A program made the translations under genes and the position numbers. From the NCBI GenBank assembly GCA_022701365.1, contig JAKUHH010000084.1, positions 62,001 through 126,000 of the forward strand: DNA of 64,000 nt. Reading direction: 5' to 3'. Below, in pieces: positions 46,730-57,755 of the stretch (its first letter is position 1; every line of letters begins with the position of its first letter). The DNA is from Mycocentrospora acerina (Eukaryota > Ascomycota > Dothideomycetes > Pleosporales). The notes beneath the pieces were generated by a model. It did no database searches. It saw nothing but the letters and a program-made list of their open reading frames with translations, and had not been told where the DNA came from.

Positions 46730-48871
46730 TTATGCTCGCGGGGCCTGACCGCCAACCTCTTTGATCCTCCCTTCTAATCTTGGGGCAATGGCCTTTGTCC
46801 AGTTGACCTGGAACTCCCCCTGACCCAGCTCATCGCAGAGCTTCGGGCTACCCTTTATTCCTGCTAGTCTCCACCACTTACCCATAGCCTTCCTCAGCAC
46901 CTCCTTTTCCCTATGGTTGAATACAATCGGGACGCGGTCGTCGTACATTGGCCCATCGTCTTCGTTCTCGTCTTCATCTGGATCGTCGGGCCTGTGGTCC
47001 CGTTTGTTGGGTACTGAGTCTGAGTCTAAGACGTTGTCAAGATTGGAGAACTTGGTCGAAGTTGGGGAGTTTGGTGATGGTTCGTGGAATGTGTGCTGGT
47101 GGTTGGTTTGCAGGTTGGTTTGAATGGAGGCGAATTTTTTGGTCATGGATGAACCCCAGCGCTTCCACTTTCCGAGAACTTTAAGGGACATGAAGTATTG
47201 GCGGAGGATGGTGGAGATGAGCACACCATTCTCTTCTGAGACGATTTCTTTGGCGACACCACCTTCTTCTTCGATGAGGAGGGATGTGTAGCCGTCTGTT
47301 TAGACGAGTTAGTTTTATGAGTACTCGGACCTGTAGTATAGACAGTGCTGAGATGTCGGGATGAGAACGTACCTTTGCCACGACCCATATAGCCACGAGT
47401 AGCAAGCACATATTCGCGGGTCTCATTGGCTGGTTCCCCTCCAATTGAAACACTTTGTATTCTCTCCATGGGCTTCTTGGAGTAATCCACTTCAAACGAA
47501 ATGTTCGAGACTTGAGGAAACCTTCCCTCAAGCGCTGGGTAGCTGCTCACACCATTCTCCAGTGCTTCCCGGATCGCCTTACCGGTAACCTTTAGCACGA
47601 CAACAGGATCTTCGAAAGGAAAGCAGTTGATGATGTCTCGCAGCTTCAGAACACCGGGTGGATATACTTGGTCTCCACGTATTGTGCCCGAAGCCATGAT
47701 GCAACAATCTGCGGAGTAGTAATAACGCATCAAATCGCATACAAAGTTGCCAATGTTGGACTCTCTGGTTCTTACAGTCGTGAAACGGGCATCGAGTGGT
47801 GCAGCCGTGTAACCAACGGGCTTATCAAGTCGCTTCCTGATCTCTTGTGTCTGCTCGTCTACCAAGGCCATGGCCGCCTTGTCCTCTGGTATACTACTCA
47901 CAACATCTCTCCTTGCAATCTTGAAGTCCCAGCCCTTGCCCTCTGGCTTCCGCCATGCTTCAATGTGTGAGAGTTGCTTGAAATCTGTCCCGGACCGCAG
48001 CACATGAGTTCCGTTTATGAGGCTGAACGAGTAGTAGTGGTCGTGCCCACCGAGTATAATGTCAATAAGACCTCCACCAGTCTTTTCTGCTAGTTTGTTG
48101 TCGTTTGGTTCTCGCTGATGTGAAACACAGACAATAATCTCAGCACCTTGCTCCCTCAGTCCAGGTATAAGTTCCTTTGCCGTCTCTGATGCACTCTTGT
48201 ATATGATATCGGGGGGCAATGAGTTAATTGTGTCCAACCACTCTCGTTCTCCGAGGCCAATGACGCCTATCTTGATACCGTTGGATGAAGTGAGCATAGC
48301 CGTCTTCTGTGCGTTGCCTAGTGGAACACCTTCGCCGAGGGCAGGGTCGAGGACGTTCGCAAGGAGCCATGGGAACTTGCATTTGGCAGTGAGATGACGG
48401 TATTGCTTCACGCCAAAGTCAAGATCATGATTCTGGACTAATCGTCAGTAACTATTTGTGTAGAGAGTAGTACAATGGCACATACGCCTACGCAAGAAAC
48501 ATCTGTTCCGATATTGTTCAGTACGGGGACCATATGGCTACCTGGGAATTACAATCAGCATACATGGAAAGCTTCAAGTTTTGTTGCCATGTACCTTTCG
48601 TGATGCTACTTTCAATACTTGGATTGAACGCGTCACCAGAGAAAAAGGTCAAGACCTTTGGCTGATCTTGAAACTTCTCATCATCCCGGTAGTAATTGAC
48701 TAAAGTCTGAAACCGCGCATATCCGCCAACAGGCTCTGCTGAGCCAGCTTCGACGTGGTAGACATCATTATAATGCAGGAACCGGAGATCTGGTGGGAGA
48801 TTTGGCGCCCCGCCCTGAGGTTCGCATATGAGTTGCTCTTCCGCAGTGGGAGTCTTTTCTTTTGATACCAT
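46730..48871 (-). CDS. UshA-type 5'-nucleotidase / metallophosphoesterase
   Basis: Hydrolyses 5'-nucleotides or related phosphoesters with a two-metal centre. Exons are 48871-48595, 48541-48486, 48432-47373 and 47295-46730, all in phase, giving 652 residues. Metal-site motifs in order are LHYNDVYHVE, FFSGDAFNPS, VGNHDLDFG (formed across intron 2), VSHQREPNDN and GGHDHYYSF. The C-terminal 5_nucleotid_C domain includes ESNIGNFVCDLMRYYY, MASGTIRGD and LRDIINCFPFEDPVVVLKVT. There is no signal peptide or GPI tail, so it is probably intracellular, unlike secreted relatives. An acidic insert (DDPDEDENEDDG) lies near the C-terminus. The substrate range is not predictable. Confidence 0.9.
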
Positions 48872-49686
48872 GGTGAATAAAAACAAGGAGTTGAATGTGG
48901 AAAAAAGAGAAACAGAGAGAAGAAAAGCTCACTGCGTTTGTCTCATGCGTATGAGCGGTGGGCGTTAAAGCTGAGCTGCATCAGTCGCGTGGCGGATTCA
49001 AGGGTCCAATGATCTCAAGACGTCTGTGACCAATTACAGACAGCCATTACAAAGGAGCTGCAGGCAACATGACAGGTATCGCAAGCTTCGGTGGCATACA
49101 CGACAGAGTATCAGTATGGAACCCCACTCGAAGTGTAGGCTATGCTTATATTCCCCTCACTAAGCGCAAGTATTCACATCTGTCCTCCAAAGCTCATTAC
49201 AGGACACACCTCGCCGACCTGAAAAGGTAACGCACGCCTGACATTCAAGATGCGCACCCAAGTTACTCAAAACCCACGCTCTAAATCGCTACTACTATGC
49301 AGTGCTAAAGACTGTGATGGCAAAATACGCAATGTACGTCTACTAAGATTGCAATGGCAGCGGATACATGCAACAATGTACAAAGAAGAAAACCCATGCC
49401 AAAGCTAAGCAAATGCGAAACCAAATAACCCTTTCCTTTCCAAAAATCGCTCAACGTCGCCAAGCGTTATAACCATGAATAGAGCCGCGATGTGTCCTTG
49501 ATCCAGGATAGAAACGCCGCAAAATCCCAGCCAGAAAGAAAGGAAAAAAAACAATAGGAAGAAGCTTCAGAGAGCATTCCACCCATCCCAGAGACCGAGA
49601 TGAGCCTTGCCCTTACCCTTTGGGCCTGGCCTCGACCCAGACGCCGCTGGACCGGTTCCTGAACGCCTTGAACTCCTTCCTAATTC
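48872..49686. other. Intergenic region, 5'-nucleotidase promoter / ING 3' flank
   Basis: About 815 bp with no recognisable gene. It should hold the 5'-nucleotidase promoter and the 3' UTR of the ING-type gene. Confidence 0.6.
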
Positions 49687-51834
49687 CTATTGTTTATTAG
49701 AACTTCCTGGCCGTCCGCCTTTAGACTTTGGCTTCGCCTTTTCATGCGCCTCTTTACAATCGTCACTGCAAAACCACTTCGTCCTGCCAGCTGGCGCTCT
49801 ATCCAATTTGACGCAAGGGAGATGAAACCATTCACGTGGGCAGGCATCGTTGTCGCATGCAACCATGTTGCCGTACGATACTTGGTTGCAGTAGCAGTAG
49901 CGTGGTTCATCAGCCTCGTCGTCCGTCTCTACGTCTTGGTACTCTTGTTCGGGAGCAGGGGAGCTGGCAGTCGAGGACGGATGGTTTGACTGCGCGTCGG
50001 ACGCAGGCTTCAGGACCGGAGAAGCAACTGTATGGCTTGTAGTCTGTTGTGTGTTCTTCTTCTGGCCTCGCTTTGACACAGCACCTGCCGTCGTGCTGTT
50101 GTTCTCCGAAGATGCATTGGAGTTACCATTGCCGTTGTTTGCGTTTCGAGTGCTGCGACTTCGGGCCATAGGGACCTCTGGGAACGCTGCACCTATGGAT
50201 GTCGCAGCCTTCGACGCTCGGCCTGCCCTGACTGCTGTCAGTGGCGCTGATGTAGGGTAGTCAATCTCCATGCTCTCTGGCTCCAGAAGATGGTGTTCTT
50301 CTTCCTGTTTAAGGGTGGAGGTTTCGAGCGGTTGCGGCGCGTCCATGATTTCCGGGGTCGATGCGTCTCTATTAGAGTTGCTATCACGCACAATGCCTGC
50401 CGCCTGTTCGAGCTCACTAATCACGTTGCTACCCGCAACTTGCTGAACAGAATGGGAAGACGAAGGGCGACGACTGAGAGGACGTTCTGGCGCACTGCCG
50501 GATGTGACAGAAGTCGCGATCGAATTCTTTCTGGCGCGTGCCGACATTGGGCGTTCTGCGATTCCAGCAGTCGCCTTGTTGATGGCAAAGTTTGCGGCGA
50601 GAGGTGAAGAGGCGGGAGGCGGCGAGTAAGGTGGGAGGTTGTTCTTGCGCTGTGCCGGCACGGGAGGGACGCGTGGTTTGCGTTTCGCTGCTGTGCCATT
50701 TTCCAAGGTTGGAGTGCTTCTTGGGCTTGACCCAGCACGCCCACCGTTGCTCGCAGACTTCAGCGCGGCGCTTAAAGTTCGTTCCATGGCCGGGGCTGCC
50801 GATGGTGCTAGTGTAGCAGCAGCGGCTGCGGCAAGCGCCTTCTCGGTCTTCTTTCTCTTGCCCTGCTGGCTAACTCCATTGCTCGATATACCGAGGCCGA
50901 TGTTGCGATTGTCTGGCGCTGCCACATCCGCAACCGCCGCCTTCCTCTTCTGGGGCTTCTTTGCTGGCCTGTCGTCAAAGTCTGAATCGACCTGCTGGTG
51001 TCGGCTGCGCTTGTTCGCTAGCATTGCCTCGCGTCGCGCCTCGCTCTTTGCGGCTATGGAGTCGACGTCATGGACGTGTTGGGCAGCCGCAGCCAGGTTG
51101 TTCGCCGCCGCGACCTCACGCCGTTGTCGCTCGTGCGACGGCCCGCCCTTTTTCTTCTCCTCCTTGTCCGCATACGCCCAGTGGCTTAGGCTGCCGTACC
51201 GAGCTTCTTCGCTGAACTCGTTGTCGAGCTGTGCGAATGAGTTCTGCATGCGTGCGAGACCCTTCTCTTTAGTGGCCTTGGCGCCCTGCAGCACAACCAG
51301 CTTCTCGTCGAGCGTGGGGAGCATGCTCACGATGAGCATGCGAAGCCGGTAGAAGAGCTGGCGCTTGTGGAAGGCCGCCTGCTGCTCAGGGGAAAGGCTG
51401 TCGAAGTTGTGCGGGAGGTGCTGCCCACAGTCAGTCGGCAGCTCGTGCGGTGCTGGCTTGGCGGCACTTACATTGGCACTGATGTCCTGCCCCGTCGTGT
51501 TCTGCTCGGCGACGCGCTGCTGCGCCTTGGTCGTGATGGGCTGGCGAGCAATGCTGTCGAGCAGCGCCTTCAGCATGTGCTCGGGGTCGTGGAGCTTGGC
51601 GTCGACCTCCTTGAACATGGAGAAGTGCTTGATGATGTCCTTGGGAAAGGCATCAGCGGCGCCGGAGAAGTGCGTGAGGGCGGGGAGGAAGCCCGGCGCG
51701 CTGCTGGACTCGGGCGTCTGCTCTAGCCCGCTCGCAGCGAGGCGGCCGGCAAAGCCGCGCGCATAGTAATTCGTGGGGCGGACCGTGGCGCGGCCTTGCC
51801 GTGTCGACGTGCGTGTGCCCGCTGTTGGGGGCAT
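49687..51834 (-). CDS. ING-family PHD-finger chromatin protein (Pho23-like)
   Basis: Chromatin reader that should recognise H3K4me3 and recruit a histone deacetylase or acetyltransferase complex. The start at 51834 (MPPTAGTRTSTRQGR) was chosen because it precedes the conserved ING N-terminus (FPKDIIKHFSMFKEVDAKL). A 51-nt in-frame segment at 51471-51421 has perfect intron signals (GTAAGT, CTGAC, GGGCAG); removing it gives 698 residues, retaining it 715. The ING region spans about 45-190. A long Ala/Ser/Lys-rich disordered middle follows. The C4HC3 PHD finger is at about 630-677 (YCYCNQVSYGNMVACD, then EWFHLPCVKL and KWFCSDDC). The ING family is secure; Pho23 rather than Yng1/Yng2 is inferred from N-terminal likeness and length. 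Confidence 0.9.
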   Translation of the reverse strand: MPPTAGTRTSTRQGRATVRPTNYYARGFAGRLAASGLEQTPESSSAPGFLPALTHFSGAADAFPKDIIKHFSMFKEVDAKLHDPEHMLKALLDSIARQPITTKAQQRVAEQNTTGQDISANVSAAKPAPHELPTDCGQHLPHNFDSLSPEQQAAFHKRQLFYRLRMLIVSMLPTLDEKLVVLQGAKATKEKGLARMQNSFAQLDNEFSEEARYGSLSHWAYADKEEKKKGGPSHERQRREVAAANNLAAAAQHVHDVDSIAAKSEARREAMLANKRSRHQQVDSDFDDRPAKKPQKRKAAVADVAAPDNRNIGLGISSNGVSQQGKRKKTEKALAAAAAATLAPSAAPAMERTLSAALKSASNGGRAGSSPRSTPTLENGTAAKRKPRVPPVPAQRKNNLPPYSPPPASSPLAANFAINKATAGIAERPMSARARKNSIATSVTSGSAPERPLSRRPSSSHSVQQVAGSNVISELEQAAGIVRDSNSNRDASTPEIMDAPQPLETSTLKQEEEHHLLEPESMEIDYPTSAPLTAVRAGRASKAATSIGAAFPEVPMARSRSTRNANNGNGNSNASSENNSTTAGAVSKRGQKKNTQQTTSHTVASPVLKPASDAQSNHPSSTASSPAPEQEYQDVETDDEADEPRYCYCNQVSYGNMVACDNDACPREWFHLPCVKLDRAPAGRTKWFCSDDCKEAHEKAKPKSKGGRPGSSNKQ

Positions 51835-53384
51835 GGTGGCTGTTGGAGCGCAGTACCGGGGGCAGGGCGCAGGGCAGGAGCGCTCAGCGCAGAGTGGAGC
51901 GAGCAGAAGTAATCGGCGTGGTAGCAATGACGTATGGGGGCATCTCCAGCGACGGGCGGAGGGCTGCGTGCGTGTCCAGCGGATTGCGCGTGCACCGAGT
52001 GTGTGGGAGCGGGAGCGAGAGCGAGGGATAGCAGCGCACCGCTCTGCGCTTCCCAACGCGCAACACGTGCCAGCGGCATCGGCTCCCGGTTTGTCCGAAG
52101 CGAGTGACGTCTTCGCGCCTTGGACCTCCAGAGACTCCAGGGGACCTCCACTCCACCTCCCCAGATGACCTCCAACTCGGACATGATGGCGGAGTGTTTC
52201 GAGAGTAGACTCGTCTGGCCAGAAAAACCGCCCTCGCATGCAACACGTGCAGCCGTCCTGCTGCGCTTGCAGAGTGACAGCCTCGTTGCATTTGCATCTG
52301 CATTCGAGGCTGCCCTCGCTGACTGGACATGACCTAGGGGACGCCGCAGTGAACGAGCGTGCAGTCGACATCTTACACGGCAATTGGCTCTGCGTTCTCG
52401 CTTCAACAGTACGCGTTGCTACTTGTACTCATTCCGTTGACTAGGTCATGCGAACTCAGCCAGGCACCCTACGGTCCAGCGCCACCGCTTGAAGCTCACC
52501 GCTCATGGCGATACCCCTCAATCACCCGCAACGACTCCTATTGGATCTATGTTGTCACTTCTCACGCGTAAACTATGGTCGTCTTTGTTTATTCACATCT
52601 CCCTCTGTTGTCCGATTACGTTCTCTCCTCAGCCAAGTACATAACCATAGTCGCAGGCCTATCGGCACTCCATTGTACGAATGGCCGCTTTGTTCGTCCA
52701 CTTTCGATTGCTGTCTGTACCTTGTGAAGGCTTTCTCCCAGCATCTCAGTCGTTTCTAATCGTGTTTGTTGCTCGTTGACAAAAGCAAATGACCTGCCCC
52801 ACTCGTTCTGACTGTGTCCGCTTTTCTCCCGCCGCATCACTCTTACTCTTTATTGATTTGCCCGAAATGAGGCCAGTCCTGGTATCTGTGGGGTTACGTG
52901 CGTGACAAGAGGACGATGCGGCGAACGCCTGGCTTGGCAGCGAATCTGGAAACCGCAAGTGTTCTTGTGAATCCCAACCACGCGGCAATTGGCCATAGTC
53001 TCCAGGCAACGACACGTTCGAGTCGGGCTGAAGCGGTACCGGGCAGCCTCATGTCTCGTCAAGGTGAATCAGGGACACGGACAGGTGAGATTCTGTGTGT
53101 CTGTGACATTGACTTGGTTAAGCTGCGAGTCAAACGCAGGACTGTCACCTTGGGCAAGACGCCTTCACCTTGCAAAGCTGGTGCTTACCGAGATCTTATC
53201 GTTTTTCGTTAATATAAAACTCGTTCGCTCACCTGCCTCGAGACCTTCACACCGCCCACTTTGCAGACTTCCAATCACGTCAATCCAGCTCTTAAGCCAG
53301 CAATCTCTCCTATCACGCCAAACATCTCAGTTCGTCAGAACCCTCCTTACGCCTCTCACAGAAACAATTGAAATTGGCACTACC
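51835..53384. promoter_or_regulatory. 1.55-kb divergent promoter region
   Basis: Separates the ING gene (-) from the Cys/His protein gene (+). The ING frame stays open upstream to 52383 but is compositional (Cys/Arg-rich, no conserved block). On the right, a C/T-rich leader with TATAAAAC-like sequence at about 53213-53221 precedes the next gene. No gene is called. Confidence 0.55.
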
Positions 53385-54317
53385 ATGACCAAGTCACTCA
53401 CCACATCGCCGCCACCTGACCGGACTGGAGCCATTCGTGATGCAATGAGCCTCTCGAATCTCCTCTCTTCATCGTCTGCGCTTCACGACGCAGTCACTGA
53501 CACGCCTGACCTCGCTCCCCCAGAGACCCCAAAGAAAGTTCCGTATCTTGCCAGGGAAGAGAACAACAATAGCCCTGATTCAAGCATGTCGGAAAGTACT
53601 GAAGCTGAGGCTGAGGATGAGGATATTAACCTGGTCGAGGACGACCAGATTGAGCGTGAGTTCACCTGCAAGAACGATGAGTTTACCACCTGCCGTACTG
53701 GACAATACTCCATGGACCTTGCTCGCAAGGTGATTTCCGATCACTTTGGCCGTAACAAGGCATGCACTCGCGACATCACCGACTGGCCATTGTTCTGTCG
53801 TAAACATTACCAACGGGCCACGTACAACAAAGAGCTCTGGCAAATACGCAAAATCAACCTAATCCTTCGACAATTCGATATCATCGAGCAAAGTTTTCCA
53901 GGCACTACCTACGACATCACTTTCAAAAAAGCCGAAGAGTCTCGTCTCAACGAGTATTCTCGCAAAGTCGCCGCTGGCAAGCCAGAACAGGATGCCATGA
54001 ATGCTGTTGCCCCTATCATTGGAAAACACTTTGAAGCCCCCGTCATAGTTCTCCGTGAGCTCGATCAGTACTTGGGTAGACGTAAATCTATCGAAGAGGC
54101 CAAGCAGGTGGTCGACGTCATTCTCCAGATGCTGCAGGAGAAGGATACTGAGCAAGTTCCATCGATTGAGTTCCTCCCCGTACTTCCCGGTAAGACGTCT
54201 TCATCACCGAAGAAGTCTCCATCCAAAACGAGATCTCCAAAGAAGTCGCCCTCCAAGATGACTCCCAGTCGCACATCCTCCAGGGGTGCAATCAAGAAGA
54301 CCAATACCATGATATAA
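53385..54317 (+). CDS. Conserved Cys/His protein with SPKK-rich tail, function unknown
   Basis: Single-exon protein of 310 residues. The frame is open further upstream, but the ATG at 53385 follows a CT-rich leader and starts the plausible protein. The N-terminus (1-85) is Ser/Pro/Glu-rich. The central region (about 88-240) looks globular and conserved: REFTCKNDEFTTCRTGQYSM, then HFGRNKACTRDITDWPLFCR and KHYQRATYNKELWQIRKINL. C95, C103, C127, C138 and H141 could bind zinc. The C-terminus has repeated SPKKSPSK units, like minor-groove-binding histone H1 tails, and is strongly basic. A nuclear, DNA-associated role is inferred from these features only. I recognise the pattern as shared by fungi but cannot name a characterised family. 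Confidence 0.8.
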   Translation: MTKSLTTSPPPDRTGAIRDAMSLSNLLSSSSALHDAVTDTPDLAPPETPKKVPYLAREENNNSPDSSMSESTEAEAEDEDINLVEDDQIEREFTCKNDEFTTCRTGQYSMDLARKVISDHFGRNKACTRDITDWPLFCRKHYQRATYNKELWQIRKINLILRQFDIIEQSFPGTTYDITFKKAEESRLNEYSRKVAAGKPEQDAMNAVAPIIGKHFEAPVIVLRELDQYLGRRKSIEEAKQVVDVILQMLQEKDTEQVPSIEFLPVLPGKTSSSPKKSPSKTRSPKKSPSKMTPSRTSSRGAIKKTNTMI

Positions 54318-55091
54318 GCTCGCCACATCTTTCACACCTCCTCATGGAGCGAATGCTTCATGACCTTAGCGATACGGATGTTCCCACCAGATCTCCTGAA
54401 CGATTCAATCAATTTGACTTCATGATTCAATTTCACATGTTTCATGCACTCGTCTGATCTTCAGTCAAGGCTTCCATTCTTGATACAAACATATCTCGCT
54501 ATACTGCAAGCCATCGCCATTGATCCTCGTCTTGGTTGCATCGGTACGCCCTTTGGGTAAACTAGACATGTATAATGCAGAAGCTCACGGCTGCATATAC
54601 TTCACCACTAGCGCTGCGATGCTTCGGCGCTCTGCGATTTGAATATCAATCTCTTTTTGTTTTTTTGTTATACTATACCCCTTTTCCTTTCCCTGACATG
54701 ATGGCATTTAGAGTCATCTAACTATTTACCATGATACCGTTCTATTTCTCTCAACAAACTATTAGACATCACCATCTTGGGATCATGAATTAGCTGCTCA
54801 TACTCGGCGGGTTTTTTTTACAGTCATGGAATTTTATGGATTTTTTACCCTACGTAGAGTGAAAAACAAGTAGTCTTAAATACTGGGTGCGCTTGCAGTC
54901 GTGGTGATGATGATTTGTAATGCGTTGTAGATAACTTTGCCGCGTTCACTCCAGTCTTTTGACGCTGGGAGGAAATTTATTGGAGAGGATTGCACACATG
55001 TTCGAAGACTGGGAGCTGCAATGAATTGACTGGCAAATACCCAATTACTAACAAGTAAATTAAACACTGACACAAGATAAGACGTAAAAAG
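54318..55091. other. Convergent intergenic region
   Basis: About 775 bp, T-rich, between two 3' ends. No gene, repeat or RNA was recognised. Confidence 0.6.
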
Positions 55092-55832
55092 TCATCGACT
55101 CCCTAAATCACTTCGCTTTGGTAGCCTAACTAAAGCAACATGCGTATGATAACCCTCCACCCCATACCTCTCCATCTCTCCACTTGAAACAAACTTACTC
55201 AAGTCCTCAATCGTATGGCGATCCTGCTCTTCAAACCCCAACCGCTGATACAAGCGCATAGCAGGGTTATCAGAAGCAGTATCAAGATACACCAGCACAC
55301 CCAACTCATCCGCCTCGAGGAACACCCCCCCAACCAACCTCTTCGCAAACCCTCTACCCCGGAAATCAGGATGCGTCGCCAGATTCTCAAGTAGGAAGTG
55401 TCGTCGCCCCCGGAGCACACTTCGCCTCAAGCCTCTCAACCCAACGGTAAACTCCATGATGAGTTTTTTGTTAACACCATCTGGTAAACTCTTCTCGTAC
55501 GCTTCGTCTTCAAACTGCTGCCGCTCAATCCCATCTTCTGGCTTTTCGTCGTTGTCGTCATGATCATCATGTGAATCCTCTGCTTCGGGTAAAGTCCAAT
55601 GTGCTACAGCTACAGCCTCCTGGTTAACCGGGTTCCGCACGACGACAAACCGCATGTGTGGAAGTTCCACTTGCAATTTTATGCGGGGAGCCATTGCTGC
55701 GGCGAGAGAGTGCGTGTCGACATTTCCGAATTGGAGGCGTGTGAACGGCGAGGTCCAGGATAGGGCGAAGAGAGACGCTATGGCGTTGGAGTCAGAGGGA
55801 CTCGCCTCTGTGACTAGCCAGTCGGGATCCAT
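55092..55832 (-). CDS. GNAT-family N-acetyltransferase
   Basis: Single-exon protein of 246 residues that should transfer acetyl from acetyl-CoA to an amine. The acetyl-CoA binding motif A is at about 149-166 (ENLATHPDFRGRGFAKRLVG, with the R/QxxGxG/A core RGRGFA). It is followed by the motif-B helix (VYLDTASDNPAMRLYQRLGF), a pattern common in small fungal GNAT enzymes. An acidic Asp/His-rich insertion (about 84-100) separates the N-terminal strands from motif A. The start at 55832 gives a complete domain. The substrate is unknown. Confidence 0.88.
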   Translation of the reverse strand: MDPDWLVTEASPSDSNAIASLFALSWTSPFTRLQFGNVDTHSLAAAMAPRIKLQVELPHMRFVVVRNPVNQEAVAVAHWTLPEAEDSHDDHDDNDEKPEDGIERQQFEDEAYEKSLPDGVNKKLIMEFTVGLRGLRRSVLRGRRHFLLENLATHPDFRGRGFAKRLVGGVFLEADELGVLVYLDTASDNPAMRLYQRLGFEEQDRHTIEDLSKFVSSGEMERYGVEGYHTHVALVRLPKRSDLGSR

Positions 55833-56087
55833 AGGGTGTGGGTGGTGGTTAGTGGCGTTGAAACTGCTGAGGATGCTTGCTTACATGGGCGTAGGAACCG
55901 GCGTCATCAGCTAGCGTGGTCGCGTCGCGATACCTATCCCAGACGGTGGACACACACCCCCACCCCCCTGTCTGTATGGACGCTAAATCGTTGACATGTT
56001 CGACACGTAGCATTGTTTGTGTTTTGCACGTCGCCATTGTAGGAACAGAATGAAACAAGCTTGGTTTGGCATATGCTTTGAGATGAT

Positions 56088-56596
56088 CTATGTATCAAAC
56101 CACTCCAGCGCATCATTCTTGCCGAATATTGCCCTGTACACTCTATCTCCGTCATCCTTGATCACTTCCTCGGTGTGGATGCTGTGCAACTTGTACTCCC
56201 TCTCGTCGAGACTGCTTCCATCCGTGCCATCCTTGGCCGCTCCAAACACACGGACGTGAACGTATGCGTTGTCCGCTGCTGGAAGCTTGATCTTTCCGAA
56301 AATGTGCAGACCATACGCAGAGCTGGCAACGCGGACTAGTTCGAGATCATTGGCAGAGAAAGATGTCAGGTCGCTGTCGGAGAGGTCTTTCACTGCGCGG
56401 AAGTACTCGGGCTCGTGTTCTGTGTGTGGTGTTAGGACTCCTAAAGTGTGGAAGAGTACGCCGGCGTACTGTCATGGTCACGTCGAAGCTTAGTCAACTC
56501 TGACTTGATCGAATGGAGGATCGAATTGAGAGCATCAATTGAGGCCTGATGAGGCGCATGAGCCTCGTTCAGCTCGACGGTTTCTTCAGTGGCCAT
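56088..56596 (-). CDS. Small conserved fungal protein, function unknown
   Basis: Two exons, 56596-56470 and 56419-56088, with a 50-nt GTACGC..CAG intron in phase 1, encode 152 residues. The N-terminal 40 residues form an amphipathic helix (SIDALNSILHSIKSELTKLR). The C-terminal part is a compact beta-rich region containing AYGLHIFGKIKLPAADNAYV, then EREYKLHSIHTEEV and YRAIFGKNDALEWFDT, which looks conserved. There is no signal peptide, membrane segment or catalytic motif. I do not recognise a named domain. The neighbouring GNAT gene is in the same orientation 255 bp downstream. Confidence 0.75.
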
Positions 56597-57755
56597 GGTG
56601 TAGGTAAGTGCGTGGTGTGTGGTTGGAAATGGATTTTGAAGTTGAAGCACGAATTATAGTTTGACACTTGCTGCACAATCTAAATAAAGAAAGAACCTAG
56701 GGGTGTTATATATGTTCTTGGGTATGTTGCAAGGATAGGCACATGACGTGCGCTGTTCAAGGGTGCAACCTGAGGCATGTTGCGTGGCAGCGAGGTTGTC
56801 GCCGAATGGTTGGAGATTCATCCGCCAAAACCTGCAACCCGACTGTGTAAACTTGGAATATACTGTCCAAGAGCTGTACAGTACGAAAGAAGATGCAGAC
56901 CGGATACGATCCGTTCAAATGAGCGTTCGCTTCTGTCAAGCTGCTCCGCTATTCTGAATCCTCATCGTGAGATGACGTAGGCGTATACGAAGCGAGAAGC
57001 TGCATCTGGTTCGACACGTGCCAGCTTCTCAGTCATCTGCCCCCAACGCCGTAAACGTTTGCAGGCTGGTCGCCTTTTTCTCCATCCTTTACAATTTTGA
57101 GCTGCATACAGAAGTAAGAAAACTGGCTTCCTGTACAGTCGTCTACTGTCAATTGACACAGATCGGTCACTTAGCTTCACAAGCGACGAGTAGGAATGCC
57201 AAACCCACGAAGATGCGTGGGCATTAACACATGTTAAACCATGTGGTGATTCTTTTGATGGACGTGTTAATATCCGCCCGAATCTATATTCAACTACATG
57301 CTCATGTCAATCCTTAGCTGGTACTAAGATAATAACCCACTCATAAATATCTCAAGCGTCAACATCGTCTGTCTCACTGCTACTTCGATTAGATCACCTT
57401 GTTTTCTCCATTTGGATTTTCCATCTGCAGTAAACTCTGCTCTTCTGCTACCTCATCTATCAGCTCCTCGTTGTTATCAACACCACGTCTCAGTATTACC
57501 AGACTTTCCGTCAGAGCCTCGCGTAACCTGTTTAGTAGCAAGTTGCTACAGATGTTCTATACAACTGAGACGCACTCTATCTATCGTAAGGTAGCCTGGC
57601 AATAACGACTATTTCTGTAGAAACCCTCCACTGTAGCAGTTAGGGAGTACTGGCTGGAAGACAACGATGTCAAATGACACACTTCGTATCGTCTGTTCGT
57701 TCGGTACCCGCGTGAACTTGTGAGGTATTCATCCGTAGTAAATGTAAAAACATCC
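56597..57755. other. 1.16-kb intergenic region
   Basis: Contains the promoter of the small conserved gene on its left and the 3' flank of the methyltransferase on its right. Short frames (57399-57605 on +) start at non-ATG codons and have no domain. No gene is called. Confidence 0.55.

Noticed and set aside
51835..52383. 183-residue N-terminal extension of the ING protein
   Set aside because: It is Cys/Arg-rich, lacks similarity to ING proteins and is probably promoter and leader DNA. The ATG at 51834 directly precedes conserved sequence.
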